A DNA stretch of 64,000 nucleotides from Acidimicrobiaceae bacterium (GTDB lineage: Bacteria; Actinomycetota; Acidimicrobiia; Acidimicrobiales; Aldehydirespiratoraceae): NCBI GenBank assembly GCA_009837445.1, contig VXTM01000004.1:68642-132641 (forward strand), given 5' to 3'. The notes under the pieces are model-generated. The model searched no databases. It had not been told where the DNA came from and saw nothing but the letters and a program-made list of their open reading frames with translations. Shown here piece by piece: positions 23,268 to 32,476 of this stretch (positions within the stretch are counted from its first letter, which is position 1; every line of letters starts with the position of its first letter). The position numbers were made by a program, and so were the translations under genes.

Positions 23268-25463
23268 TCATCGGTGCCATGACCCGCCGTCGGGGTCGGG
23301 CTCGGTCGGGTACTCGCGGTCGTCGATCACCTGCACCGGTGCCGGGAACTCGCCGTAGTGGCGCAGCGCGTCGGGCGGGGGCCGGCGCTGGGACCACTCG
23401 GCCACGAAGTCGGCGTAGGGCCGTCCCTGCCGCTTGCGCTCAGCCCGGATCTCAGCCCGGCGGTCCTCGGTGGCGTCGGAGTCCACCCGGTCCCCGCTCG
23501 CAGCCAGGACCACGCCATAGAGTCGCTCGGCCAACTCCGGCGAGGTGATCCCGTTGACGATGTCGCCCAGCACCGCTTCCGGGTCTCGCTCCAGCACATC
23601 GCCGTAGCCGCCGCCGCAGCCTCGGGCCAGCACCACCACGTCGCCGTCGCTGACGGTCTCACCCTCGGAGTTGGTGTGCCCGAAGGCGTAGTCGCCGGTG
23701 ATGCGGCGCCGGTCGGCCAGCTCCCTTACGCTCATGGGCAGGTCGTCGGCGCCGGCGGCCATCAGCTCCTTGGCGTCGGAGCCCCGGATGATGATGCGGG
23801 GCTGGGCTGCGCCCGAGTAGCCCCCGAACAGCCCGTAGTTCTTGGTGAACCGGCTGCCCGTGCCCACGGAGTTGGTGCCCAGTTGCGGAGTGCCGTGGAT
23901 CACGAAGCAGTCGGTGAGGCCGACCCCGCCCCGGTACCGGCCCAGCCCGCACACGTCCTGGTCGAAGCGGTTGCGGAACAGGTACACCCACGGGAACTTG
24001 CGCTCCTGCTCCTCGGGGCCGGGGCAGTCCACCACCATGGCCCAGAAGAACCCGGCGCTGTGCTCGCCGTCGAGGTCGAACCGGGCGCCCTGGCCGGTGG
24101 CGTTGCCGTTGGCGGGCCCGCCCGCGATCGGGTTGCCGTACTGGCCGGTCCCGCCGAACTGGATCAGCAGCAGGTTCTCGGCGAACGGCGCGGTCACCCC
24201 GGCGCGGTGCGGGCTGTCGTGCAGCATCCGCATGGCCGCCAGCAGCAGCCCCTGCACCACCACCCGGCCGGTGTGGCTGCCCGACCCGGTCCCGGAGTCC
24301 CGGCTGGGGGCGTTGACGATGCTAGGCGGGGCGGTGAGCTTGATGGGGTCGAACAGGCCGATCGACCAGCGCAGGCCCCGGAACACCGTCGGGAACAGCG
24401 CCGCGGCCGAGGCGGCCCGGGCCAGGTGCCAGCGCAGGTGGAAGGGGCCGGTGCGGGGCTCGGGCGAGGCGCCGGCCATGTCGATGATCAGCTCGTCGCC
24501 CCGCTTGTGCAGCTCGACAGGCAGGCGGACCAGCCCGTCGGAGATGCCGATGGTGTCGAGGAACACGACCGACCGGTAGACGCCGTCGTTGAAGCCGGCG
24601 ATGCGGCGGCGGGCCAGGGAGGCCGACGTCTTGATCGACTGGCGCAGCCCGGCGGCCACGAAGGCCGCGCCCCGGCGTTCCACTTCCCGCAGGAGCTGCT
24701 GGCGAAGCCGCACGCACACCGCCAGGCGGGCCTTCATGTCCAGGGAGTTCTGGCGGGGGGTGCGCACCGAGTTGAGCAGGAACTTGAGGTGGTCGGTGTG
24801 GAACCGGAAGTCGGTGCCCACCCGCAGCGGGGTGATGTGCAGGCCCTCCTCGTAGCGGGTGCCGATCTCGGGCGACCAGCCGCCGGGTGAGCGCGACCCG
24901 GTCTCGCCCTGATGGCCGCCGCAGGCCACCCAGGCCAGCAGCTCGCCGCCGGAGAACACCGGCATCATCAGGAAGTGGTCGTAGGTGTGGACCCCGCCGG
25001 CGTCGGGGTCGTTGAAGAAGAAGATGTCGCCGTCGGACAGCCCGACGGTGGGGTCGTCGACGTAGTGCTTGAGCACGTACTTGACCGGCCCGTAGTGCAG
25101 CAGGGCGTGCAGGATCACCCCGGTGGACATGCCGGCCAAGTCTCCCCTGGCGGTGAAGATGCCCACGCCGAGGTCGCCGGCCTGGAGCATCTCGGCCATG
25201 CTCAGGTACTTGCAGACGTCGCGGCCGTCGTCGATGATCGAGTCGAGCTTGTGCAGGAAGATCTCGAGGTCGACGGGGTCGAGGCTGCCCTCCCCGGACA
25301 GCTCCAGCTCGGTGGGCTCCTCCAGCACCTCGCGGTGCAGGACCTCGGGGTCGAGGCCCGGGCCGGGCTTCATGAGCGGCCGGCCGAAGCGGGCGATGCG
25401 CTCGTCGAGGCCCATGGCGGCCACATCCAGCAGCCGGGCACCGGTCGTCGGAGTCGTGGTCAC
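23268..25463 (-). CDS. hydantoinase/oxoprolinase subunit B family protein (HyuB)
   Basis: 731-residue HyuB-type subunit, the partner of HyuA in ATP-dependent amide hydrolases and ketone carboxylases. DPVDLEIFLHKLDSI, FNDPDAGGVHTYDHFLMMPVF and ACGGHQGETG form the N-terminal metal region. NAPSRDSGTGSGSHTGR, FGGTGQYGNPIAGGPANGNATGQG and GCGGGYGDVLERDPEAVLGDI are typical of the rest. The start is GTG 25463 inside the stop of HyuA1 (GTGA), which rules out a 125-residue upstream extension in another gene's frame. It is the structural centre of the predicted complex. Confidence 0.92.
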   Translation of the reverse strand: MTTTPTTGARLLDVAAMGLDERIARFGRPLMKPGPGLDPEVLHREVLEEPTELELSGEGSLDPVDLEIFLHKLDSIIDDGRDVCKYLSMAEMLQAGDLGVGIFTARGDLAGMSTGVILHALLHYGPVKYVLKHYVDDPTVGLSDGDIFFFNDPDAGGVHTYDHFLMMPVFSGGELLAWVACGGHQGETGSRSPGGWSPEIGTRYEEGLHITPLRVGTDFRFHTDHLKFLLNSVRTPRQNSLDMKARLAVCVRLRQQLLREVERRGAAFVAAGLRQSIKTSASLARRRIAGFNDGVYRSVVFLDTIGISDGLVRLPVELHKRGDELIIDMAGASPEPRTGPFHLRWHLARAASAAALFPTVFRGLRWSIGLFDPIKLTAPPSIVNAPSRDSGTGSGSHTGRVVVQGLLLAAMRMLHDSPHRAGVTAPFAENLLLIQFGGTGQYGNPIAGGPANGNATGQGARFDLDGEHSAGFFWAMVVDCPGPEEQERKFPWVYLFRNRFDQDVCGLGRYRGGVGLTDCFVIHGTPQLGTNSVGTGSRFTKNYGLFGGYSGAAQPRIIIRGSDAKELMAAGADDLPMSVRELADRRRITGDYAFGHTNSEGETVSDGDVVVLARGCGGGYGDVLERDPEAVLGDIVNGITSPELAERLYGVVLAASGDRVDSDATEDRRAEIRAERKRQGRPYADFVAEWSQRRPPPDALRHYGEFPAPVQVIDDREYPTEPDPDGGSWHR

Positions 25464-27637
25464 GGACCGGCCTCCGCAGCGGTGAGCCAGCCGGTGCGCT
25501 GCTCGTCGAGGGCGTAGCTCCAGCCCGGCGGCACCGCCACCACGGTGTCGACGTCCTCCATCAGCGCGGGGCCTTCGGTCGAGAACCCGTCGGGCAGGCC
25601 GGCACGGTCGTGGACCGGAGTGTCGACCGCGCCGGAACCGGGCCAGCAGACCTCCCGGACGGTGTGGCCGGGCGAGTCTCCGTTGCTCGAAGCTGCGCCC
25701 GCCGGCCGGGGTCGAGCCTCCAGCCGGTAGCCCGAGGTACCGGCCACCAGCCGGAACAGCTGGACCAGGATCCCTCCGTACGGGTGGATGGACCCGGCCC
25801 CGTAGGCGGCCGCGAACACCTCGTTGAAGGCGTCGCACACGGCCACCACGTCTTCTGGGCCCTCCAGCATCAGCCGGGGCGACTCGAGCCGGACTGTGTG
25901 GTGCTGGCCGCCATAGTTCATGTCCAGCTCAAGCCGCAGCGTCACCGAGTCCATGCCGAATCCCTCCTCGGCCATGTCTCGCTCGGCCAGGGCCTTCAGT
26001 GCCTGCACGACTTCGTTGAAGGTGCCGGCCTCGTCGGTGTACGAGTCGCCGTCGAAGAGCTGGACCATCCGGGTGCGCTCGTAGGTCTGCATCACACCCA
26101 TGGTGGCCACGCCGTAGGCGTTGAACTCGCTGCCGTGGGGGAAGGTGGCCACCGTGTGCACATCGGCGTAGCCGGCCACCGCGGCGGCGTGCACCGGCCC
26201 GGCCCCGCCGAAGGCGAACATGGTGAAGTCGCGGGGGTCGTGGCCCTCCAGCGCGGTCTGGCGATAGATCTCCTGGCCCATCACGCCGTCGATCAGCCGG
26301 CGCACCCGCACGGCCGCCTCGATCACATCGATGCCGAGCGGGTCGGCGATGCGGCGGCTCAGGGCCCGCTCGGCCCGACGGCGGCTCAGCGGCATGGCCC
26401 CGCCCAGGAACCGATCGGGATCGATGAAGCCCAGCACCACGTCGGCGTCGGTGACGGTGGGCTCGGTCCCGCCCTGGGAGTAGCAGGCCGGCCCGGGCAT
26501 CGAGCCGGCGCTGCGGGGCCCGACCCTCAACTCGCCGGTGTCGGTCACATACGCGATGGAGCCGCCCCCCGCGCCGATGGAGTAGTTGGCGATGACCGGC
26601 AAGTGCACCCGCCAGCGGTCGATCACCGGGTCGAACTCGTAGTTGCGGTCCTGGCCGTCGATCACCAGGCCCACATCGAAGCTAGTGCCTCCCATATCGG
26701 CGGTGATCACCCGGTCGAGGCCGTAGTCCCGGGCCATGACCGCCGCGCCGGCCAGGCCGGCCACCGGCCCGCTGCCCAGCAGGTGAAGGGCGGTGGTGCG
26801 GCTGGGCGAGGCCACCCCGCCGATGTTGCGGGCCACCAGCAGCGGCTTGCGGCATCCCAGGGCTCGCAGCCGGTCGCCGAGGTCGATGACATGCTCCTCG
26901 GTGTCGGGGGCCAGGAAGGCGCTGAGGATGGTGGTGATGCTGCGGCGGTACTCGTCTAGGCGGGGGGCCACTTCCGACGACAGCAGCACCGGGCAGCGGC
27001 CCAGCACCGAGTCGGGGTACTCCCGGCGCACGATCTCGGCCACCTGCTGCTCGTGGGCCGGGTTCATGAAAGACCAGGCCAGGCACACCGCGATGGCTCG
27101 AACGCCCTGGCGCACTAGGTGGTCGACCGCGGCCAGCACGTCATCGGTCCGCAGCGGCATCAGCACCTCGCCGAAGCAGTCGATGCGCTCCCGCACCCCG
27201 ACCCGCAGCGCCCGGGGCACCAGGTCGTCGGGCCGCTGGGCCCGGGTGCGGTCGATCTGCACCTCCAGGGGCATGCCGTCGGCCCACGAACGGGAGCGGG
27301 CCACGTGGACGGTGTCCTCCTGACCGGCGGTCGTGATGAGCCCCACCTTGGGGCCGGTGCGCTCGATCAGGGCGTTGGTGCCCACGGTGGTGGAGTACTT
27401 CACCGCATCGGCCACGGCGAAGGCGTCGGCCGGGGCGCAGCCGAGCCGCCGAGCCGCCTCGCCGATGGCCTCGATCATGCCGTCGGACAGGTCGGCGTGG
27501 GTCGTCAGCGACTTTCCCGTGGCCTGGCGCCCGCCCAGCACCACGAAGGCGTCGGTGAACGTCCCCCCGATGTCCACGTCGAGCAGGCTCGGCCCGGGGA
27601 CGGCCCGGCCCGCGTCCGGTGCCTCAGCCGATGGCAT
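25460..27637 (-). CDS. hydantoinase/oxoprolinase subunit A family protein (HyuA1)
   Basis: 725-residue HyuA-type ATPase subunit. LLDVDIGGTFTDAFVV and STTVGTNALIERTGPKVGLITTAG mark the N-terminal nucleotide site. GGVASPSRTTALHLLGSGPVAGLAGAA, TADMGGTSFDVGLV and GGGSIAYVTDTGELRVGPRSAGSMPGPACYSQGG follow. It shares the C-terminal VCWPxG region with HyuA2, showing that the two are paralogues. It overlaps the small zinc protein upstream by 14 bases. A substrate-phosphorylating role (carboxyphosphate or enol-phosphate) is known for acetone and acetophenone carboxylases; here it is inferred from gene content. Confidence 0.92.
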   Translation of the reverse strand: MPSAEAPDAGRAVPGPSLLDVDIGGTFTDAFVVLGGRQATGKSLTTHADLSDGMIEAIGEAARRLGCAPADAFAVADAVKYSTTVGTNALIERTGPKVGLITTAGQEDTVHVARSRSWADGMPLEVQIDRTRAQRPDDLVPRALRVGVRERIDCFGEVLMPLRTDDVLAAVDHLVRQGVRAIAVCLAWSFMNPAHEQQVAEIVRREYPDSVLGRCPVLLSSEVAPRLDEYRRSITTILSAFLAPDTEEHVIDLGDRLRALGCRKPLLVARNIGGVASPSRTTALHLLGSGPVAGLAGAAVMARDYGLDRVITADMGGTSFDVGLVIDGQDRNYEFDPVIDRWRVHLPVIANYSIGAGGGSIAYVTDTGELRVGPRSAGSMPGPACYSQGGTEPTVTDADVVLGFIDPDRFLGGAMPLSRRRAERALSRRIADPLGIDVIEAAVRVRRLIDGVMGQEIYRQTALEGHDPRDFTMFAFGGAGPVHAAAVAGYADVHTVATFPHGSEFNAYGVATMGVMQTYERTRMVQLFDGDSYTDEAGTFNEVVQALKALAERDMAEEGFGMDSVTLRLELDMNYGGQHHTVRLESPRLMLEGPEDVVAVCDAFNEVFAAAYGAGSIHPYGGILVQLFRLVAGTSGYRLEARPRPAGAASSNGDSPGHTVREVCWPGSGAVDTPVHDRAGLPDGFSTEGPALMEDVDTVVAVPPGWSYALDEQRTGWLTAAEAGP

Positions 27638-27959
27638 CGAGGTCGAGCTCTATGTCGTGGGTGATGGGATGGCCGGGCGGGAGGTACTCCACGTCGAACA
27701 TCACCGCGCAGGCGGGGCAGTAGAACTCCACGATCCGGCACCACTCGGGGTGGGGGCTGAACCCGAACTCGGTGGGAGGATCGAAGGGAATGTGGATCTC
27801 CCGCGGGTCCCGGTCGTAGACCAGGCAGCCCTCCTTGTAGTTGCGCTCGGCCGGGCCGAGGTCGTGACCGCACCGGTTGCACACCCAGCGTCGGGAGGCT
27901 GTGTCGAGGTCGAGCGCCTCGGTGATGCGCCGCCGCACTGCGCCGGAGTCCGTGGCCAC
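27624..27959 (-). CDS. acetone carboxylase gamma-like zinc subunit
   Basis: 111-residue protein. CNRCGHDLGPAERNYKEGCLVYDRDPREIH in the first half and EFYCPACAVMFDVEYLPPGHP in the second give two CxxC knuckles, the pattern of the acetone carboxylase gamma family (PF08882-type) that binds a structural metal. Its presence before HyuA1/HyuB distinguishes a ketone-carboxylase-like complex from a plain hydantoinase. First gene of the operon, GTG start, 14-base overlap with HyuA1. The likely promoter lies in 27960-28194, where a GTATAC-containing stem-loop (28139-28156) is the only notable structure. Confidence 0.88.
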   Translation of the reverse strand: MATDSGAVRRRITEALDLDTASRRWVCNRCGHDLGPAERNYKEGCLVYDRDPREIHIPFDPPTEFGFSPHPEWCRIVEFYCPACAVMFDVEYLPPGHPITHDIELDLDAIG

Positions 27960-28138
27960 TTAGCGCGAGCGCAGTCCGGCGACGACCGCTCGCGTCACGG
28001 CGGTGTCATTCCCGCTCTTGTTCGCTGCGCTCACGGGCCGCTCGGGCCACGGCCTCGCTGCACATCGCACTGACTCGCCCACCGGTCGCTCCCTGTCCGC
28101 TCGGCCTCTTGGCGATCCTCTCCCCGCCGCCTCTAGTG

Positions 28139-28156
28139 GCCGGATTGTATACCGGC
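28139..28156 (-). promoter_or_regulatory. candidate promoter/operator upstream of the carboxylase-like operon
   Basis: Inverted arms GCCGG/CCGGC enclose ATTGTATA. Read on the minus strand this gives TACAAT, a TAnnnT -10, in the only AT-richer part of the 234-base gap before the operon. The leader would be long, about 180 bases. The rest of the gap shows nothing I can name. Confidence 0.35.
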
Positions 28157-28194
28157 GCCTCCAGCGGCTCTAAGGCCGGGAAGATGTGCTAACG

Positions 28195-28620
28195 CTATGT
28201 CCAGACGGCCAGCAGGATGCCGATGACGCTGTAGGAGATGAGCGGGTAGCCGCTGTTGATGGCGAACAGCTTCAGGCTGCGGCCCTCGAACGCGTAGTTG
28301 ATGGTGTTAGAGGTGAAGATGAAGCCGACCGCAGCCAACAGCCCCAGTCCTAGGCCTTCACCGGCGCCGTCCGCGCCCAGTCCCTGGGCCAGCAGCGCGA
28401 GGACGAGGGTGAACACGATCCCGCTCGCCACCGCCAGCACGTAGGGGTACCACTGCCGGGGCGTCCCCTTCATGGCCTCCATGTCGTCGGTGCTCATGCC
28501 CACCTCGGCCATCCAGGGCTTGGCCAGGGTGCTGTACCACGCGGCGCCCAGCGCCTGGTTGAACACCACCGCCACCAAGATCGCCCAGTAGTTCAAGCTG
28601 CCCAGATCGAAGCTGTCCAT
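28195..28620 (-). CDS. DUF1761-family membrane protein
   Basis: 141-residue integral membrane protein with about four helices. The first helix WAILVAVVFNQALGAAWYSTLAKPWM carries the N-x-x-x-G-x-x-W-Y pattern of DUF1761. Further helices are VLAVASGIVFTLVLALLA, GLGLGLLAAVGFIFTSNTINYAF and PLISYSVIGILLAVW. Function unknown in the family. The start is ATG 28620 because AAGGGG lies directly upstream; a longer in-frame start is not needed. Divergent from release factor 3. Confidence 0.88.
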   Translation of the reverse strand: MDSFDLGSLNYWAILVAVVFNQALGAAWYSTLAKPWMAEVGMSTDDMEAMKGTPRQWYPYVLAVASGIVFTLVLALLAQGLGADGAGEGLGLGLLAAVGFIFTSNTINYAFEGRSLKLFAINSGYPLISYSVIGILLAVWT

Positions 28621-28739
28621 GTCTGTCCCCTTCCATGGAGTGTCCCTGCCCCAAGGCACGGGCGGCCGGATAGCTGCCCGTGGGCACGCTACTCCGCAGC
28701 CCGCGAGGCAGCGATGGCAGCACGGGCCACACTGGTGCC

Positions 28740-30347
<1,608 letters not shown>

Positions 30348-30386
30348 CGGCTGCCAGCAGAGGCCGAGCGCCGATAGCGTCCGGTT

Positions 30387-31907
30387 GTGGCTGACCGGCC
30401 CAACATCCTGCTGATCGTCTCCGACGAGGAACGCCGCAACGACTGGCTCGACGGTGTGGTGGACCTGCCGGCCCATGAGCGGCTGACGGCCGACGGGCTG
30501 AGCTTCGACCGCTACTTCACCCACGCCTCGCCGTGCTCGCCGTCGAGGGCCAGCCTCTACACCGGCCGCTACCTGGCCGAGCACGGCGTGGTCGACAACG
30601 TCGCCTTCCCCACCCACACCGCCCTCGACCCGGCCATCCCCACCATCGGCAGCCTGCTGGCCGACCGCGGCTACCGGTCGAGCTACCTGGGCAAGTGGCA
30701 CCTCGGCCACGGCGAGACACCCGACATGGAGGCCCACGGCTACCGCGACTGGGAGGGCAACGACGTCCACTTCATGGGCAGCGCCTACACCGGCCGCTAC
30801 TTCGACCCGATCATCGTCGACCAGGCCATCGACTGGCTTCAGGACCGGGCTGGCGAGAACGCGAACGGTCAGCCGTGGTTCCTGACCGTGGCGCTGGTCA
30901 ACCCGCACGACATCATGTGGTTCCCAGCCGACCACCCGAGCTACCAGGCCGAGCACCCCAAGTTCGCCAGGTTCTTCAACGCGGTGGTGGAAATGCGCCT
31001 GGGCGACCTGCCGGTGACCCCGCCGCCGGAGGACTACCCCCGGCTGTTCGACCGGCTGCCCGACAACTTCGCCGACGACCTACACACCAAGCCCGAGGTG
31101 CAGCGGGCCTGGCGCCACGTTCGCAACCGGGAGCATGTGGTCGGACGCATCGACGCCGACGACCACGACACCTGGCTGCGGGGCCTCGACTACTACGCCT
31201 GGCTGCACATCGAGCTGGACCGCAGCCTGAGCCGCCTGCTCGACGCCCTGGACACTCTCGGCCTCTACGACGACACGGTCATCGCCTACACGTCGGACCA
31301 CGGCGACGCCTGCGGGTCCCACGGCCTGCGGGCCAAGCTGCCCTGCGTCTACGACGAGGTGATGGGTGTGCCGCTCATCGTCAAGGCCCCCGGGGTGCCG
31401 GCCGGGGACCGCACCGCAGCGCTGGCCACCCATGTCGATCTGGCGGCCACGATCGCCGCGCTGGGCGGCATCGACCCTGCCGACACGCCCACCCTCTCGG
31501 GCCGGGACCTGGCCCCGGTGCTGACCGACCCGGACGCCTCAGTGCGCGACTTCGTGCTGTTCTCCCAGGACTCGGCCCAGTCCGACCTGATCCGCAACAC
31601 CCGCTACGCGGTGCGTGGCTTCTACGACGGCGAGACCAAGTACGCCCGCTACTACGGCGTGGGCGGCGGCATCCAGCGCGACGGAACCGCCGACACCGAC
31701 GGCAAGCTCTTCGATGTGGACGCCGACTTCGACGACCACGACCACGAGTGGTACCAGATCGCCGAGGACCCCCACGAGCTGGTCAACCTGGCCAACGACC
31801 GGGGCCGGCGCAGCGAACTGCGCGACCTGTTCCGCCGCCTGCTGGACTATGAGGCCGAGGAGCTGACACCCACGCAGTCAGGGAATCAGCAGGGCCTGCT
31901 CTCATAG
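30387..31907 (+). CDS. sulfatase (arylsulfatase/choline-sulfatase type)
   Basis: 506-residue type I sulfatase. PNILLIVSDEERR carries N-terminal metal ligands, and CSPSR (Cys50-Arg54, then ASLYTGR) is the formylglycine site, so activation by a formylglycine-generating enzyme is expected; none is in this window. LGKWHLGH, TSDHGDACGSHGLRAK and the C-terminal half fit the family. No signal peptide is visible, which suggests cytoplasmic action on an imported sulfate ester. GTG start. The 3' end overlaps the convergent secreted-protein gene by 22 bases. Confidence 0.93.
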   Translation: MADRPNILLIVSDEERRNDWLDGVVDLPAHERLTADGLSFDRYFTHASPCSPSRASLYTGRYLAEHGVVDNVAFPTHTALDPAIPTIGSLLADRGYRSSYLGKWHLGHGETPDMEAHGYRDWEGNDVHFMGSAYTGRYFDPIIVDQAIDWLQDRAGENANGQPWFLTVALVNPHDIMWFPADHPSYQAEHPKFARFFNAVVEMRLGDLPVTPPPEDYPRLFDRLPDNFADDLHTKPEVQRAWRHVRNREHVVGRIDADDHDTWLRGLDYYAWLHIELDRSLSRLLDALDTLGLYDDTVIAYTSDHGDACGSHGLRAKLPCVYDEVMGVPLIVKAPGVPAGDRTAALATHVDLAATIAALGGIDPADTPTLSGRDLAPVLTDPDASVRDFVLFSQDSAQSDLIRNTRYAVRGFYDGETKYARYYGVGGGIQRDGTADTDGKLFDVDADFDDHDHEWYQIAEDPHELVNLANDRGRRSELRDLFRRLLDYEAEELTPTQSGNQQGLLS

Positions 31908-32467
31908 ATTTTCGTTCCGTCCGAGTACTCAACCCAGTAGAGGCAGCGGGACGGCGTCGTCCTGCCCAGGTACCTCTCCTCATCCACCGAAGGCCATTGC
32001 CTCGACCCCAGCGCCTCGGGGAGAGTCATCCCGCAGCCACCCTCCTCCTCGGACCTCATCAGATGGCTGAGCTTCCTGCTGTACTCGATGTTCGACATCT
32101 GATGGTTGGCCCGGATCGGCGTGCAGTCGAGAACCTGCGGGGCGGCAGCGTCCGGCCCTGAACCGGCCGGGGGTGGAGCGCCCGGGGAGCCACCGCCCGG
32201 GGAGCCACCTCCGCTGGGGAACCCACCCGTCGATGGGCCTCCGGTGTTCGGCGACCCACCGGAGTCTGTCGACCCCGGGGGAGGATCAGCCATCTCGGGG
32301 GCGGGGCGACCCTCCTCGAGGTCGATGGGAAGGATGAACCTCCTGTCCTCGGCCGTCGCCGACGATGGGACGGCGAGCACGACGCTTCCGGCCAGTGTCA
32401 CCGCGGCAACGACCCGGAACCGCCAGGCTCGGCGATCAGTAAGCGCGCTCGGATACAGGAACCGCAT
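31886..32467 (-). CDS. secreted protein with Pro/Gly/Ser linker, unknown
   Basis: 193-residue exported protein. The N-terminus is basic, then hydrophobic (VVAAVTLAGSVVLAVPSSATA) with a signal-peptidase-like ATA site near residue 39. Residues about 60-110 are a flexible Pro/Gly/Ser-rich linker with repeated GGSPGGG-type units. The C-terminal 80 residues contain four cysteines (DCTP, GGCGM, SRCLYW and a final Cys), suggesting two disulfides. No family recognised. It lies nine bases after the coiled-coil/peptidase gene, so the two are probably co-expressed and may be partners or protease and substrate. Confidence 0.75.
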   Translation of the reverse strand: MRFLYPSALTDRRAWRFRVVAAVTLAGSVVLAVPSSATAEDRRFILPIDLEEGRPAPEMADPPPGSTDSGGSPNTGGPSTGGFPSGGGSPGGGSPGAPPPAGSGPDAAAPQVLDCTPIRANHQMSNIEYSRKLSHLMRSEEEGGCGMTLPEALGSRQWPSVDEERYLGRTTPSRCLYWVEYSDGTKIYESRPC

Positions 32468-32476
32468 GGCTGGGCC

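Noticed and set aside
23358-24890. 510-residue open frame on the plus strand opposite HyuB
   Set aside because: The composition is typical of a GC-rich antisense frame and HyuB motifs run through the whole stretch on the other strand.
27960-28194. Search for a small gene or riboswitch in the gap before the carboxylase-like operon
   Set aside because: No open frame with a ribosome site and no recognisable riboswitch; only the GTATAC stem-loop at 28139 stands out.
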